Source: Pedobacter sp. Leaf216 (lineage in GTDB: Bacteria > Bacteroidota > Bacteroidia > Sphingobacteriales > Sphingobacteriaceae). Taken from it: a DNA stretch of 64,000 nt. Below are positions 17,842 through 25,660 of this stretch, one piece after another. Location of the stretch: contig NZ_LMKM01000003.1 in NCBI RefSeq assembly GCF_001421515.1, positions 35,603 to 99,602 of the forward strand, in the 5' to 3' direction. Numbering within the stretch: the first letter of the stretch is position 1; every line of letters begins with the position of its first letter. A program made the translations under genes and the position numbers. The notes under the pieces were generated by a model. That model was not told where the DNA came from and made no database searches. It saw nothing but the letters and a program-made list of their open reading frames with translations.

Positions 17842-18849
17842 TTAAGGTTGTCCGCTTCCTCCAGCAGCGCCATAAATCTGTCCGGTAGAAAAACTTGCGT
17901 CATTTGCGGCAAGCTGCACATAAATAGATGCCAGTTCTGCGGGTTGGCCTGGCCTTCCCAGTGGTGTTTCTTTACCAAATTCTTTCAGTTTTTCGGGTGT
18001 AGAACCTCCACCCATTTGTAATGGTGTCCATATTGGGCCCGGAGCAACACCATTTACCCTAATGCCTTTTGGACCAAGCTGTTTTGCCAGCGATTTTACG
18101 AAATTTGTGGTGGCGGCTTTGGTTTGCGCGTAATCATAAAGGTCAGGAGAGGGGTCGGTTGCCTGCACAGAGGTGGTGCCAATGATAGATGAACCAGGTT
18201 TTAAATGCGGTAATGCTGCTTTAATAATCCAGAATGGCGCATATATATTGGTTTTAATCGTCCAGTCGAACTGTTCACTCGTTAAATCAGCAAGAGATGG
18301 AGTACTTTGTTGCCTGGCTGCGTTGCTGATCAATATATCAAGGCCACCAAGTTGCGCCACAGCGGTATCAACCATTTTTTTGCAAAAATCTTCATTTCTG
18401 ATATCCCCAGGGATAGCCACAGCCTTACGTCCCGCTTTTTTTATCAGTTCTATAACTTCTTTAGCATCAGGCTCTTCCTGCGGAAGGTAACCAATTGCAA
18501 CATCTGCACCTTCCCTGGCATATGCAATTGCAGCTGCTCTACCCATACCTGAGTCGCCACCGGTAATCAGTGCTTTTCTACCCATCAGCCTGCCAGAGCC
18601 TTTGTAACTGTTTTCTCCATGATCGGGTCTTGGCTCCATTTTGCTTGCCAATGCCGGCCATGGTTGGTTCTGGTGGTTAAAAGGCGGACGAGGGTACTTT
18701 GTTGTCGGGTCTTCCAGTGCTGCAGCAGGCCAAGTATTATCGTCGGTTAAAGTTGCGGCGCTTAAATTCGGCGATATGGCCATACCCGCCAGCCCAAGGC
18801 TAAGGCCGCCAATAGCCTTTCTTCTTGTAATTTTGTTTTCCATGTTCAT
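17842..18849 (-). CDS. SDR-family oxidoreductase with Tat-type leader
   Basis: This is an extended classical SDR of the YdaD/YhdF general-stress group (335 aa). The N-terminus carries a twin-arginine-like leader (ITRRKAIGGLSLGLAG, R9-R10), suggesting export folded with its cofactor. The sequence PRPPFNHQNQPWPAL is the proline-rich arm typical of this group. The NAD(P) motif TGGDSGMGRA is at 96-105, the catalytic Ser near 227 and the Tyr/Lys pair in YAQTKAA (Y240, K244). The C-terminus ends in a Gly-rich tail, as usual. Its substrate is unknown. It is co-transcribed with the DUF421 gene. Confidence 0.9.
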   Translation of the reverse strand: MNMENKITRRKAIGGLSLGLAGMAISPNLSAATLTDDNTWPAAALEDPTTKYPRPPFNHQNQPWPALASKMEPRPDHGENSYKGSGRLMGRKALITGGDSGMGRAAAIAYAREGADVAIGYLPQEEPDAKEVIELIKKAGRKAVAIPGDIRNEDFCKKMVDTAVAQLGGLDILISNAARQQSTPSLADLTSEQFDWTIKTNIYAPFWIIKAALPHLKPGSSIIGTTSVQATDPSPDLYDYAQTKAATTNFVKSLAKQLGPKGIRVNGVAPGPIWTPLQMGGGSTPEKLKEFGKETPLGRPGQPAELASIYVQLAANDASFSTGQIYGAAGGSGQP

Positions 18850-19079
18850 AATGATATCTATTATAGGTATTTATATAACCAGAGCAGGAATTAGATGGTT
18901 TGTTTTTTTTAGAAGTTTATCAGATGATCTTTCTCAAACCGGTTAGCCTTATTTCTTAAGATGCTTAATGGGAGTCATAGCTAATCAGCATTTTTCGAAG
19001 CTGTAGCAGCTTCTGTTTATCCGAACAATTCGACAATTTATAATGTTAACCTATATATAAAAGGTTTTATTTTAAAATT

Positions 19080-19262
19080 ATGGATACACAGAAAGACAAA
19101 CACACAACTGATGAAGATAAGGTTCTTCCAGTTCCAGATTCGCAGTTAGAGGGTAGCGATGCTGATAAGGCTTATGATGAAAATGGTGAGTTTGGGGAAA
19201 GTACAAAAGATAAAGATGAAGAGCAATCTAATACTCCAGAAGGTAGCGATGCTGATGGCTAA
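19080..19262 (+). CDS. Small acidic hydrophilic protein, unknown function
   Basis: The protein has 60 residues, about a third of them Asp or Glu, no hydrophobic segment, and the phrase EGSDAD occurs twice (as LEGSDADKAY and PEGSDADG). It is probably disordered. The stop is 52 bases before the DUF72 gene, so they may be co-transcribed. Similar tiny acidic proteins often accompany stress genes in this group; no family name is known to me. Confidence 0.6.
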   Translation: MDTQKDKHTTDEDKVLPVPDSQLEGSDADKAYDENGEFGESTKDKDEEQSNTPEGSDADG

Positions 19263-19314
19263 TTAGCTTTTTACAGATTGATAAAATTGCAAAAGCAATT
19301 GATTAATAATCCTT

Positions 19315-20082
19315 ATGACAAACCAATTTACCAATAGCTTTTATACTGGTACCAGCGGACTTTTGCTCCCGGTGCCCAATAAAGCTTTTTACCCGGAAGA
19401 ATTTAAAGAAAAATCAAGACTTTGCTATTATGCTTCGTTGATGAACAGCATCGAAATCAATAGTTCTTTTTATAAAATTCCAATGGCCTCAACGATAAAA
19501 AAATGGGCGCAGGATGTTCCGGAAGATTTCAGGTTTACGTTTAAGCTTTTTAAAGGAATTACCCATAATCCGCAACTTGGCTTCGATCCATCCGATGTTT
19601 ACAGGTTTATGGAAGTGATTTCGAATGTTGCAGATAAAAAGGGCTCCATTTTGGTACAGTTTCCACCAAGTGTAAGGATTGCGCAAATCGGTCAGTTAAT
19701 GCGTTTAATGGACGTGCTGAGTGATTGTAATGACCAAAAGCGGTGGAATATAGCATTCGAGTTCCGGCATCAATCCCTTTACATACAGCAAGTTTTAGAT
19801 CTTCTGCAAGATCATGGTTTCGGCCTGGTTATTCATGATAAAGGAAACGAAACTGGCATATTTGATGCCTTACAGAGCGATTTCAGGTATGTAAGGTTTC
19901 ATGGTCCGGGTGGTAATTACAGGGGAAGTTACCAGGATGATCTGCTTTGGGAATATGCAGGATATATCAATGAATGGATTGCAGAAAACAAAACCGTTTA
20001 TGTGTATTTTAACAATACCATGGGGAATGCAATTGATAACCTGAATACACTTAATCGATTTGTAGGAGATTTTTTATCCTAA
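19315..20082 (+). CDS. DUF72-family TIM-barrel protein
   Basis: This 255-aa protein has the DUF72 (YecE) hallmarks: FYTGTSGL at the start, the YYASLMNSIEINSSFYKIP motif near residue 40, FTFKLFKGITH, ILVQFPPS, WNIAFEFRHQSLY and YVRFHGPGGNYRG. The fold is a TIM barrel. Biochemical function remains unestablished, although DNA-repair or nucleic-acid-related roles have been proposed. The end is followed by a hairpin shared with the convergent gene at 20174. Confidence 0.9.
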   Translation: MTNQFTNSFYTGTSGLLLPVPNKAFYPEEFKEKSRLCYYASLMNSIEINSSFYKIPMASTIKKWAQDVPEDFRFTFKLFKGITHNPQLGFDPSDVYRFMEVISNVADKKGSILVQFPPSVRIAQIGQLMRLMDVLSDCNDQKRWNIAFEFRHQSLYIQQVLDLLQDHGFGLVIHDKGNETGIFDALQSDFRYVRFHGPGGNYRGSYQDDLLWEYAGYINEWIAENKTVYVYFNNTMGNAIDNLNTLNRFVGDFLS

Positions 20083-20102
20083 TTTCCTCAGGTAAATGTT
20101 TC

Positions 20103-20139
20103 AATAAACTTCCACCCCTGATCAGAATGGAAGTTTATT
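20103..20139. terminator. Bidirectional hairpin between convergent genes
   Basis: The perfect 12-bp stem AATAAACTTCCA / TGGAAGTTTATT has a 13-base loop. The T-rich side is part of the stem itself. It sits between the stops of 19315 (+) and 20174 (-) and would serve both. Confidence 0.65.
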
Positions 20140-20173
20140 TCACAAAATTAATTTAGTATTATAATTCTTTGTG

Positions 20174-20974
20174 CTAATCTTTTTTAGGTTCTACAGGTTC
20201 CTGCATTTTTTCCATTTGCGTAGCTTGTATACTATCGGGCGTAACATTACCAAGGGCAATTTGTACTTTATTTTTAAAACCAGATACCACCATATCCTGG
20301 CCAGCCAATAAAGCATCGTAGCCATCTTGTGCAACTTTTTGTGGATCGGCAAGTTCGCCTTCCTGTACAATTTTTGCATTCAGCATATCCGCTTTTCTGA
20401 AAAAATCTGTATCAGTAGCTCCTGGCAAAAGGGATGTTACGCTTACACCTGTATCTTTCAATTCATTGCGGATGGCCTCACTAAATGAATGCACAAATGC
20501 CTTTGTGCCATGGTATACCGCCTGGTAAGGCCCTGGAGCTTTACTTGCAATTGACGCAAGATTCAGAATTTTTCCTGTTCCATTTGCTACCATATCCTTC
20601 ACAAAAAGCTTTGTCAACGTAATCAAAGATGCAATGTTCAGTTGAATAATATCCAATTCACGTTTAAGGTCGTTTTCTATAAATTTGCCGTAAACGCCTT
20701 GTCCTGCATCATTTACCAATACATCAACCTGGTGGCCCAATGCCTGTATATGTTCATAAAGTTCTTCCGCTGCGCCCGGTAGAAAAAGGTCTTTACTTAT
20801 CGCAATTACCTCAATACCTTGCTGTTCCAGTACTGCCGTCGTCGACTCGAGTTTTTGCTGGTCACGGGCAACAATAATTAGGTTAAAGTTATCCTTTGCA
20901 AAAAGTTTGGCAAGCTCAAAGCCGATGCCGCTTGTAGCGCCGGTAATCAGCGCGAAATGTTTTTGACTATCCAT
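20174..20974 (-). CDS. Short-chain dehydrogenase (YqjQ/DltE-like)
   Basis: This classical SDR of 266 aa has the cofactor motif TGATSGIGFELA at 11-22, NDAGQG near 88, catalytic Ser in LNLASIA and the Tyr/Lys pair in YHGTKAF. Members of this group (COG0300) act on varied small carbonyl compounds; the substrate cannot be predicted. The C-terminal tail is polar. It is a single gene on the minus strand, divergent from the XRE regulator at 21098. Confidence 0.9.
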   Translation of the reverse strand: MDSQKHFALITGATSGIGFELAKLFAKDNFNLIIVARDQQKLESTTAVLEQQGIEVIAISKDLFLPGAAEELYEHIQALGHQVDVLVNDAGQGVYGKFIENDLKRELDIIQLNIASLITLTKLFVKDMVANGTGKILNLASIASKAPGPYQAVYHGTKAFVHSFSEAIRNELKDTGVSVTSLLPGATDTDFFRKADMLNAKIVQEGELADPQKVAQDGYDALLAGQDMVVSGFKNKVQIALGNVTPDSIQATQMEKMQEPVEPKKD

Positions 20975-21097
20975 AATTTCCTTATTAGTTATTAATTCAA
21001 CATAGCCAAAACTGAAAAAGATTTTATTTTTTTGATTTTCTTAAAATCACTTCAACACACAAAAGTTTAAACCGGGTACTCATTTATAATGTTTTAA

Positions 21098-21400
21098 ATG
21101 AAAAAATCGTCAATACCTATGGAAAAAACTTTAAAAGTGAAAACCAAAAATGTTACTGCGAATATTAGAACGTTACGGCAGTATAGGGAATACAGCCAGG
21201 AATACGTGGCCAGTAAAATAAAAATATCTCAGAATGGCTATAGTAAGCTCGAACTCGGTGCCATAAGGCTCACCATTGATCATCTTTTTGGAATTGCTGA
21301 TGTGCTTGAAGTAGATCCATTGATTTTGTTGACCATTAAACCCGATGATGTGTTAAAAACCGCCATATCTGACCCGGTATCAAATCCAATAATGTTGTAA
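21098..21400 (+). CDS. XRE-family helix-turn-helix regulator
   Basis: The 100-aa protein carries one HTH_3 domain at residues ~22-75 (NIRTLRQYREYSQEYVASK, then ISQNGYSKLELG and LFGIADVLEV). An ATG at 21119 (MEKTLKV) is an alternative start. With no sensory domain it is probably a small DNA-binding repressor. It is divergent from the SDR gene, so that gene is a candidate target. Confidence 0.85.
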   Translation: MKKSSIPMEKTLKVKTKNVTANIRTLRQYREYSQEYVASKIKISQNGYSKLELGAIRLTIDHLFGIADVLEVDPLILLTIKPDDVLKTAISDPVSNPIML

Positions 21401-21728
21401 TAATAATCTCTGAAATATTTGCAACCTATGCTGGTAAATTAATCTTCGAAAAATAATGATTACTAAAGCCTTTACAATTACAACCAATATTTAGCTTCCT
21501 GCCATTGTTAACTTTTCTAAACCAAGTAGAAATGGCCAATGTTTTAATAGAAAAAAAGCAAAGAGGCAGTCAGCATTAAAATCATAGTTTAAAGCCTGAT
21601 AGATAAACACCTCAGAAGAAAATAATGTTACACGCAGGCTTACTGGTGGGGGTGATGAGGAATTAAATTTTTCTGAATATTTAGTGTGTAATGCCGCTGA
21701 AAGATAGATAAATTAAAATAAAAAATCC
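21401..21728. other. Gene-free stretch
   Basis: I see nothing beyond AT-rich sequence. It must include the promoter of the gene at 21729. Confidence 0.4.
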
Positions 21729-22337
21729 ATGGAAAAATCGGGTAACAACTTGGTGCCACAACAAGTGGTGGGTACACAGATGGATGTGGTAGAAGAGCGA
21801 AAACTGAGTAGTTTAAGCCAGGCACAAGAATTCTTTTCCCTTGCCGCTAAAAAGCTATTGGCTGTTAATGAATGGGGAAGGATTTCGGGTTTGTCAGACT
21901 TTAAAATATATGATTCTGATGGCAACCAAGTATCGCGGCCAGCTCAAAAAGGAGATTTTATCTGCATTGATATACCCGGACCAGGATCGATAGCTGGTGG
22001 TGGATTTGATTTGGTGCGTGTGGAAGAAATAAATATAGAAAATGATGGCGATTGTGAAATGATCGCAATGTGTGTGCGGCCCTGTTCAAACCCTTTTAGC
22101 AAAGATCAGCAGGTTGCTCACTTTCTTAAAGATCAGGCTACATCTACTTTCATCATCCGGCGCGATAGAATAACAGTTTGGGCAGAAGAACACGGCAGAA
22201 ATGAGGTAGCCAATACAAATGAAGGAAACTTACTCGATAGGGGCAGGAATCTTATTGTCGGGTTGGGTGCTAAATTAGGTCTGTCATACCCGCAATGGAA
22301 AATGTTGGTAAAAGGCCTGCTTTATGGAAAGCCTTAA
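21729..22337 (+). CDS. Conserved hypothetical protein
   Basis: This is a 202-aa soluble protein without a signal peptide. The middle part (about 70-140) looks like a beta-rich domain (GDFICIDIPGPGSIAGGGFDLV, then CEMIAMCVRPCSNP with two Cys). The C-terminal part is helical and basic (IIRRDRITVWAEEHGRN ... MLVKGLLYGKP). I do not recognise the family. It appears to be transcribed alone. Confidence 0.7.
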   Translation: MEKSGNNLVPQQVVGTQMDVVEERKLSSLSQAQEFFSLAAKKLLAVNEWGRISGLSDFKIYDSDGNQVSRPAQKGDFICIDIPGPGSIAGGGFDLVRVEEINIENDGDCEMIAMCVRPCSNPFSKDQQVAHFLKDQATSTFIIRRDRITVWAEEHGRNEVANTNEGNLLDRGRNLIVGLGAKLGLSYPQWKMLVKGLLYGKP

Positions 22338-22706
22338 ATAGTTGTATTTTGCTAAATTTTCTGCTAAAAGTGGAGAAGAAACTGATATTTTTTGTGGTTT
22401 TAAACATTTTTTAACCTTAATTTATTGTAATAACTATTTTCTACAACATTTCTAACCTCAAGTTTTATCTGTCAAATTTTCAAGGATTCTGTGTTTAGTA
22501 GTTTAAATTATACAATATTTTGGGTATCAAGGATTAAAAATTGTCGGGAACTGGTCAAAATTAAATTATTGTATACGGGTTTATTGGCCAGAAAGATGAC
22601 ATATGTCAATAAAATAACTATTTGCCTAGTTCTTAGCCTTCAAAAAAACGATGTGGCACAAAAGTTGAAAAAGCATATGCTTTAATCAACTATCTCTTAC
22701 GAACCT
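22338..22706. other. Gene-free stretch
   Basis: The region is very AT-rich. A GTG-initiated open frame (22491-22685) is not convincing. Nothing else is identifiable. Confidence 0.4.
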
Positions 22707-22961
22707 ATGTTTAACAATTCTGAATTCGACAGTTTCAAAAAAGATATCTTAAAGCGCCTAAGGCCTGCCCTTAAACCTTTGGATATTAAGAATGACTTTC
22801 TGGAAGTATCAACAAGCTACCTAGGGGTAGCGTATGAAGTCCGCATTATGGGCGGACGTGACTTAAATGGCAATTATTTTTGGGAAGTGGTTAGGGTAAT
22901 CAATAGAAGTATTATCCCATCCAATCTTGACTATAGCATTTCTAAAGTAAATAATGGCTAA
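22707..22961 (+). CDS. Small hypothetical protein
   Basis: The 84-aa protein has a beta-rich middle (LEVSTSYLGVAYEVRIMGG, NYFWEVVRVINR). It has no signal peptide and no recognised family. The stop is followed by a hairpin at 23010. The composition is protein-like and nothing overlaps it. Confidence 0.5.
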   Translation: MFNNSEFDSFKKDILKRLRPALKPLDIKNDFLEVSTSYLGVAYEVRIMGGRDLNGNYFWEVVRVINRSIIPSNLDYSISKVNNG

Positions 22962-23009
22962 GTGCGCTTAGCCCAAATTCACTAACACTATTATTTAAGA
23001 TAAATTGCT

Positions 23010-23030
23010 GCACTTACCTAATGTAAGTGC
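23010..23030 (+). terminator. Hairpin downstream of 22707 gene
   Basis: The 8-bp stem GCACTTAC / GTAAGTGC has a five-base loop, but no T-run follows. It may be a weak terminator or mRNA-stabilising hairpin. Confidence 0.35.
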
Positions 23031-23121
23031 GTGAATTATAAGGTATACAGTAAGCACTGCATGGGATGTTTATCAATAAAGAACCAAAAGTATAGCCAAT
23101 TATAGTAAGCTTAATGACTAT

Positions 23122-23161
23122 AAAGGGCTATTTGACACTGCCTGTTGTAGTGCTACTTTTG
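23122..23161 (+). promoter_or_regulatory. Extended-motif promoter (AAAGGGCTAtTTG-N19-TACTTTTG)
   Basis: AAAGGGCTATTTG at 23122-23134 ends in the -33 TTG. After 19 bases comes TACTTTTG (23154-23161), a perfect TAnnTTTG -7 box. It points away from the upstream gene, and the only thing downstream on this strand before the convergent kinase gene is the hairpin at 23196. Confidence 0.65.
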
Positions 23162-23166
23162 TATTC

Positions 23167-23227
23167 TTCATAAATCACGGGACGATTTTTTTTCTACACC
23201 ACCTTTCGGATGAGAGGTGGTGTTTTA
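23167..23227 (+). ncRNA. Candidate ~60-nt small RNA
   Basis: A strong promoter (-7 box ending 23161) is followed only ~35 bases later by the terminator stem at 23196-23223. The predicted transcript runs from about 23167 to 23227 and has no open frame. A U-rich stretch precedes the terminator hairpin. This is inferred from the promoter-terminator pair alone. Confidence 0.35.
23196..23227 (+). terminator. Rho-independent terminator
   Basis: The perfect 9-bp stem ACACCACCT / AGGTGGTGT has a ten-base loop, followed by TTTT. Confidence 0.8.
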
Positions 23228-23311
23228 AATGATTTACCTAAGTTATAGATTTATATTACTTAAACCAATAGCCACTTTATAATACAGCTTATTATTTATT
23301 CACATTAAATG

Positions 23312-24061
23312 TTAGTAAGGCAGGTTGTGTTTCATTGGGATGTTAATTCTTACCCTTGTTCCTCTGTAATTTTCGATAATTAAACCTGCTTTTAGCCTTT
23401 TGGCTCTTATCCTGATATTTTCCATGCCTACTCCTGCAGATTTATGCTCAGCCGGATCGAAACCTATGCCATTATCTTTTATAGAAAATATAAGCTGATC
23501 TTTTTCAACCTCGATCAGAAGTTTTACCTCTGTAGCTTTGGAGTGTTTAAGCACATTATGACCAATTTCTTTAGCAATGAGATAACAATCGCGTCTACTC
23601 TGACTTTCCAATTCAACAGCCGGAATAATTTCGGGAAGTTCGGAGCTGAACACAATATCAGTATGTTCGAAAATTTTTCTAACCTGCTCATCAATGAAAT
23701 AGATCAAGCTTTCCAGATGGTCGCTTTCAGCATTCGAGCTCCAGATAATTTCTCTGATTCGCACCGTTATTTCACTTATCATGCCTTCCAGGTTTTTAAG
23801 TTCGGTAACCTCCGGCATTATCCGGGCTATATGTTCGGCGTATAACTTTATTGCAGTAAGTCCCGATCCGATATCATCATGTATTTCTCCACTGATTCTG
23901 TCGCGTTCTGCCTTGATCAGTAAAGCCTGGTTTTTATACTTTCTTTTAAATTTTACTGAAGTTCTATAATATTTAAGCAGAATGAACAATGTGAACAGAA
24001 TGAGAACGGCTAATAAAATGTGTAAAAAATCGAAAGGTTTTTGATGGAAATTGAGCTGCAT
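23312..24061 (-). CDS. Sensor histidine kinase, HisKA_3 (NarX/DegS-like) type
   Basis: This 249-aa kinase has one transmembrane helix at residues ~13-30 and no periplasmic sensor. The phospho-acceptor is in GEIHDDIGSGLTA (H61). The HATPase domain shows an N-box (KEIGHNVLKHS) and G-boxes (DNGIGFDP, GVGMENIRIRAKRL). With so little sensory apparatus it may sense membrane state or a partner protein. The LuxR-type regulator at 24440 is divergently transcribed 378 bases away and is the obvious partner, since HisKA_3 kinases normally pair with NarL/LuxR regulators. Confidence 0.92.
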   Translation of the reverse strand: MQLNFHQKPFDFLHILLAVLILFTLFILLKYYRTSVKFKRKYKNQALLIKAERDRISGEIHDDIGSGLTAIKLYAEHIARIMPEVTELKNLEGMISEITVRIREIIWSSNAESDHLESLIYFIDEQVRKIFEHTDIVFSSELPEIIPAVELESQSRRDCYLIAKEIGHNVLKHSKATEVKLLIEVEKDQLIFSIKDNGIGFDPAEHKSAGVGMENIRIRAKRLKAGLIIENYRGTRVRINIPMKHNLPY

Positions 24062-24237
24062 ATTTTTTGGTCTTTATTAGATGGATGTGCCTATTTGTTC
24101 ATTATGGTAACTTTTTGTATTATTTATACTACTAAATTTACCCATTTTTGCGTTAATGTGTATTACTATTTCGCCCTTTATATGTATTTTCCATAGGTTA
24201 AATAAGTACAAATCATACGTTGTAACTATGTGATATC

Positions 24238-24275
24238 AAAGGGCATAGATAAAACTTTTCTTTTTTATAGGTTTG
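24238..24275 (+). promoter_or_regulatory. Promoter of the LuxR-type regulator
   Basis: AAAGGGCATAG at 24238-24248 is a variant of the locus motif. Nineteen bases later TAGGTTTG (24268-24275) matches the -7 consensus. The leader to the ATG at 24440 would be ~160 nt and contains a small imperfect hairpin (CCACACT / AGAGTGG). The rest of the 24062-24439 gap must hold the divergent kinase promoter, which I could not pin down. Confidence 0.5.
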
Positions 24276-24439
24276 TACCGTTCAGTAAAATGGATAAAAA
24301 GGTTGTCTCCCTTCTTAATAAATTTCTTAAGCCACACTAGCATCAACATGTTTTAGAGTGGTTTACCGAAAAAACTGTGAAGATAAAATAAAAAAGGGGT
24401 AAGGCATATAACAATATTACCTAAAAATAACGCATTATT

Positions 24440-25075
24440 ATGATTTCGGTGTCAATTATTGAGGATCACAGTCTTTACAGGAACATTTTGGCAAGTTCCA
24501 TCCTCGAAAACAAGTCTTTTGAATTAAAAGGTGTTTATTCCTCGGCGGAAGAAGCATTAGAAAAATTGCCGAACGAATCTCCGGATATCGCTATAGTAGA
24601 TATCAAGTTGTCCAACATGTCGGGTATTGATCTTGTAATGCAGAGTAAAGAAGGCTTAAATAAAACACTTTTTTTAATGTGCACGGGTTTCCAGAATGAT
24701 GAAAAAATTTTCAGTGCTTTACAAGCTGGAGCATCCGGATACATCATTAAAGGTTCTACTTCTACAGAAATTCACGATGCACTGATTGAGCTTTACAATG
24801 GAGGTTCGCCAATGAGTCCTTACATTGCCAGAAAAGTGATTAGCCTTATCCAGGGAAGCAAGCCTACAAAGCAAAAACTTGATTTAGGCTTAAGCGAACG
24901 TGAGCTTGAAGTTTTATCACTTTTAAGTAAAGGTTTATTATATAAAGAAATTTCAGAAATGCTTTTTATAAGTCCGAATACTGTGAAAAATCATTGTAAA
25001 AACATCTATAAAAGGCTTCACGTACAAAATAAGATAGAAGCACTGAATAAATTTAAAGATTACAGTTATAACTAA
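24440..25075 (+). CDS. Response regulator, NarL/LuxR family
   Basis: The 211-aa regulator has an N-terminal receiver with acidic pair ED (8-9), phospho-acceptor D54 in IAIVDIKL, Thr in LMCTGF and Lys in YIIKGST. The C-terminal LuxR HTH (LGLSERELEVLSLLSKGLLYKEI ... SPNTVKNHCKNIYKRL) spans ~148-205. It is likely phosphorylated by the kinase at 23312. Sitting at the left end of the polysaccharide locus, whose promoters share one motif, it is a good candidate for the locus regulator; this is inference. Confidence 0.93.
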   Translation: MISVSIIEDHSLYRNILASSILENKSFELKGVYSSAEEALEKLPNESPDIAIVDIKLSNMSGIDLVMQSKEGLNKTLFLMCTGFQNDEKIFSALQAGASGYIIKGSTSTEIHDALIELYNGGSPMSPYIARKVISLIQGSKPTKQKLDLGLSERELEVLSLLSKGLLYKEISEMLFISPNTVKNHCKNIYKRLHVQNKIEALNKFKDYSYN

Positions 25076-25359
25076 AACATTATTAACCATTGTATGCGTA
25101 TTCCCTAGTACGCTTGTTTCAACATAACCAAAAAACCAAGCCATTCTAATATTCGTATGAACTAGACTGGTGATTTTATAGTTCCGATTTCGTTTAACGC
25201 ATTATATGTAAGCAGAATGAAATTATATGAAAACCTTTAAAAGTACACCCTGTTGTTGTGTTGTTGTCAATCCCTATTATTGTGAGGTCATCCTTATTGA
25301 TCTAATCGATTTTAATTAGCCTTAATAGGCAGTAACCAATTTTAAAGTTTATTTTCCAT

Positions 25360-25551
25360 ATGATTAAATTAGCGTATAGCACTCCAATTTCCAGACTTGA
25401 TAAGATTAAGGTTGGTGATGAAATTACTGATGAATATCAGTCTACAGGTAGGGTTACTCAGATAACCAAAAATATTAAAGATAAGTTTACCGAATTTATA
25501 TTTCTGTTAGACAGCAGACAAACCATTTTTATTCTCTGTACTTCAGGTTGA
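25360..25551 (+). CDS. Small hypothetical protein
   Basis: The 63-aa protein is beta-rich, with KVGDEITDEYQSTGRVTQITKN suggesting a small barrel. No family is recognised. The 284-base gap before it shows nothing identifiable. Confidence 0.45.
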   Translation: MIKLAYSTPISRLDKIKVGDEITDEYQSTGRVTQITKNIKDKFTEFIFLLDSRQTIFILCTSG

Positions 25552-25660
25552 CTGTAATATAGCATCCATTATTACAGCAATATTAATTTTTTGGTACAAA
25601 ACATTCGTTTATATTCATTGAGTGGAGAAAATTGCTATCTTGTAGCCAAATCCAATCGTC

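Noticed and set aside
22491..22685. GTG-started 64-codon frame
   Set aside because: It has an unusual start, an unlikely composition and no partner gene; it lies in a very AT-rich gap.
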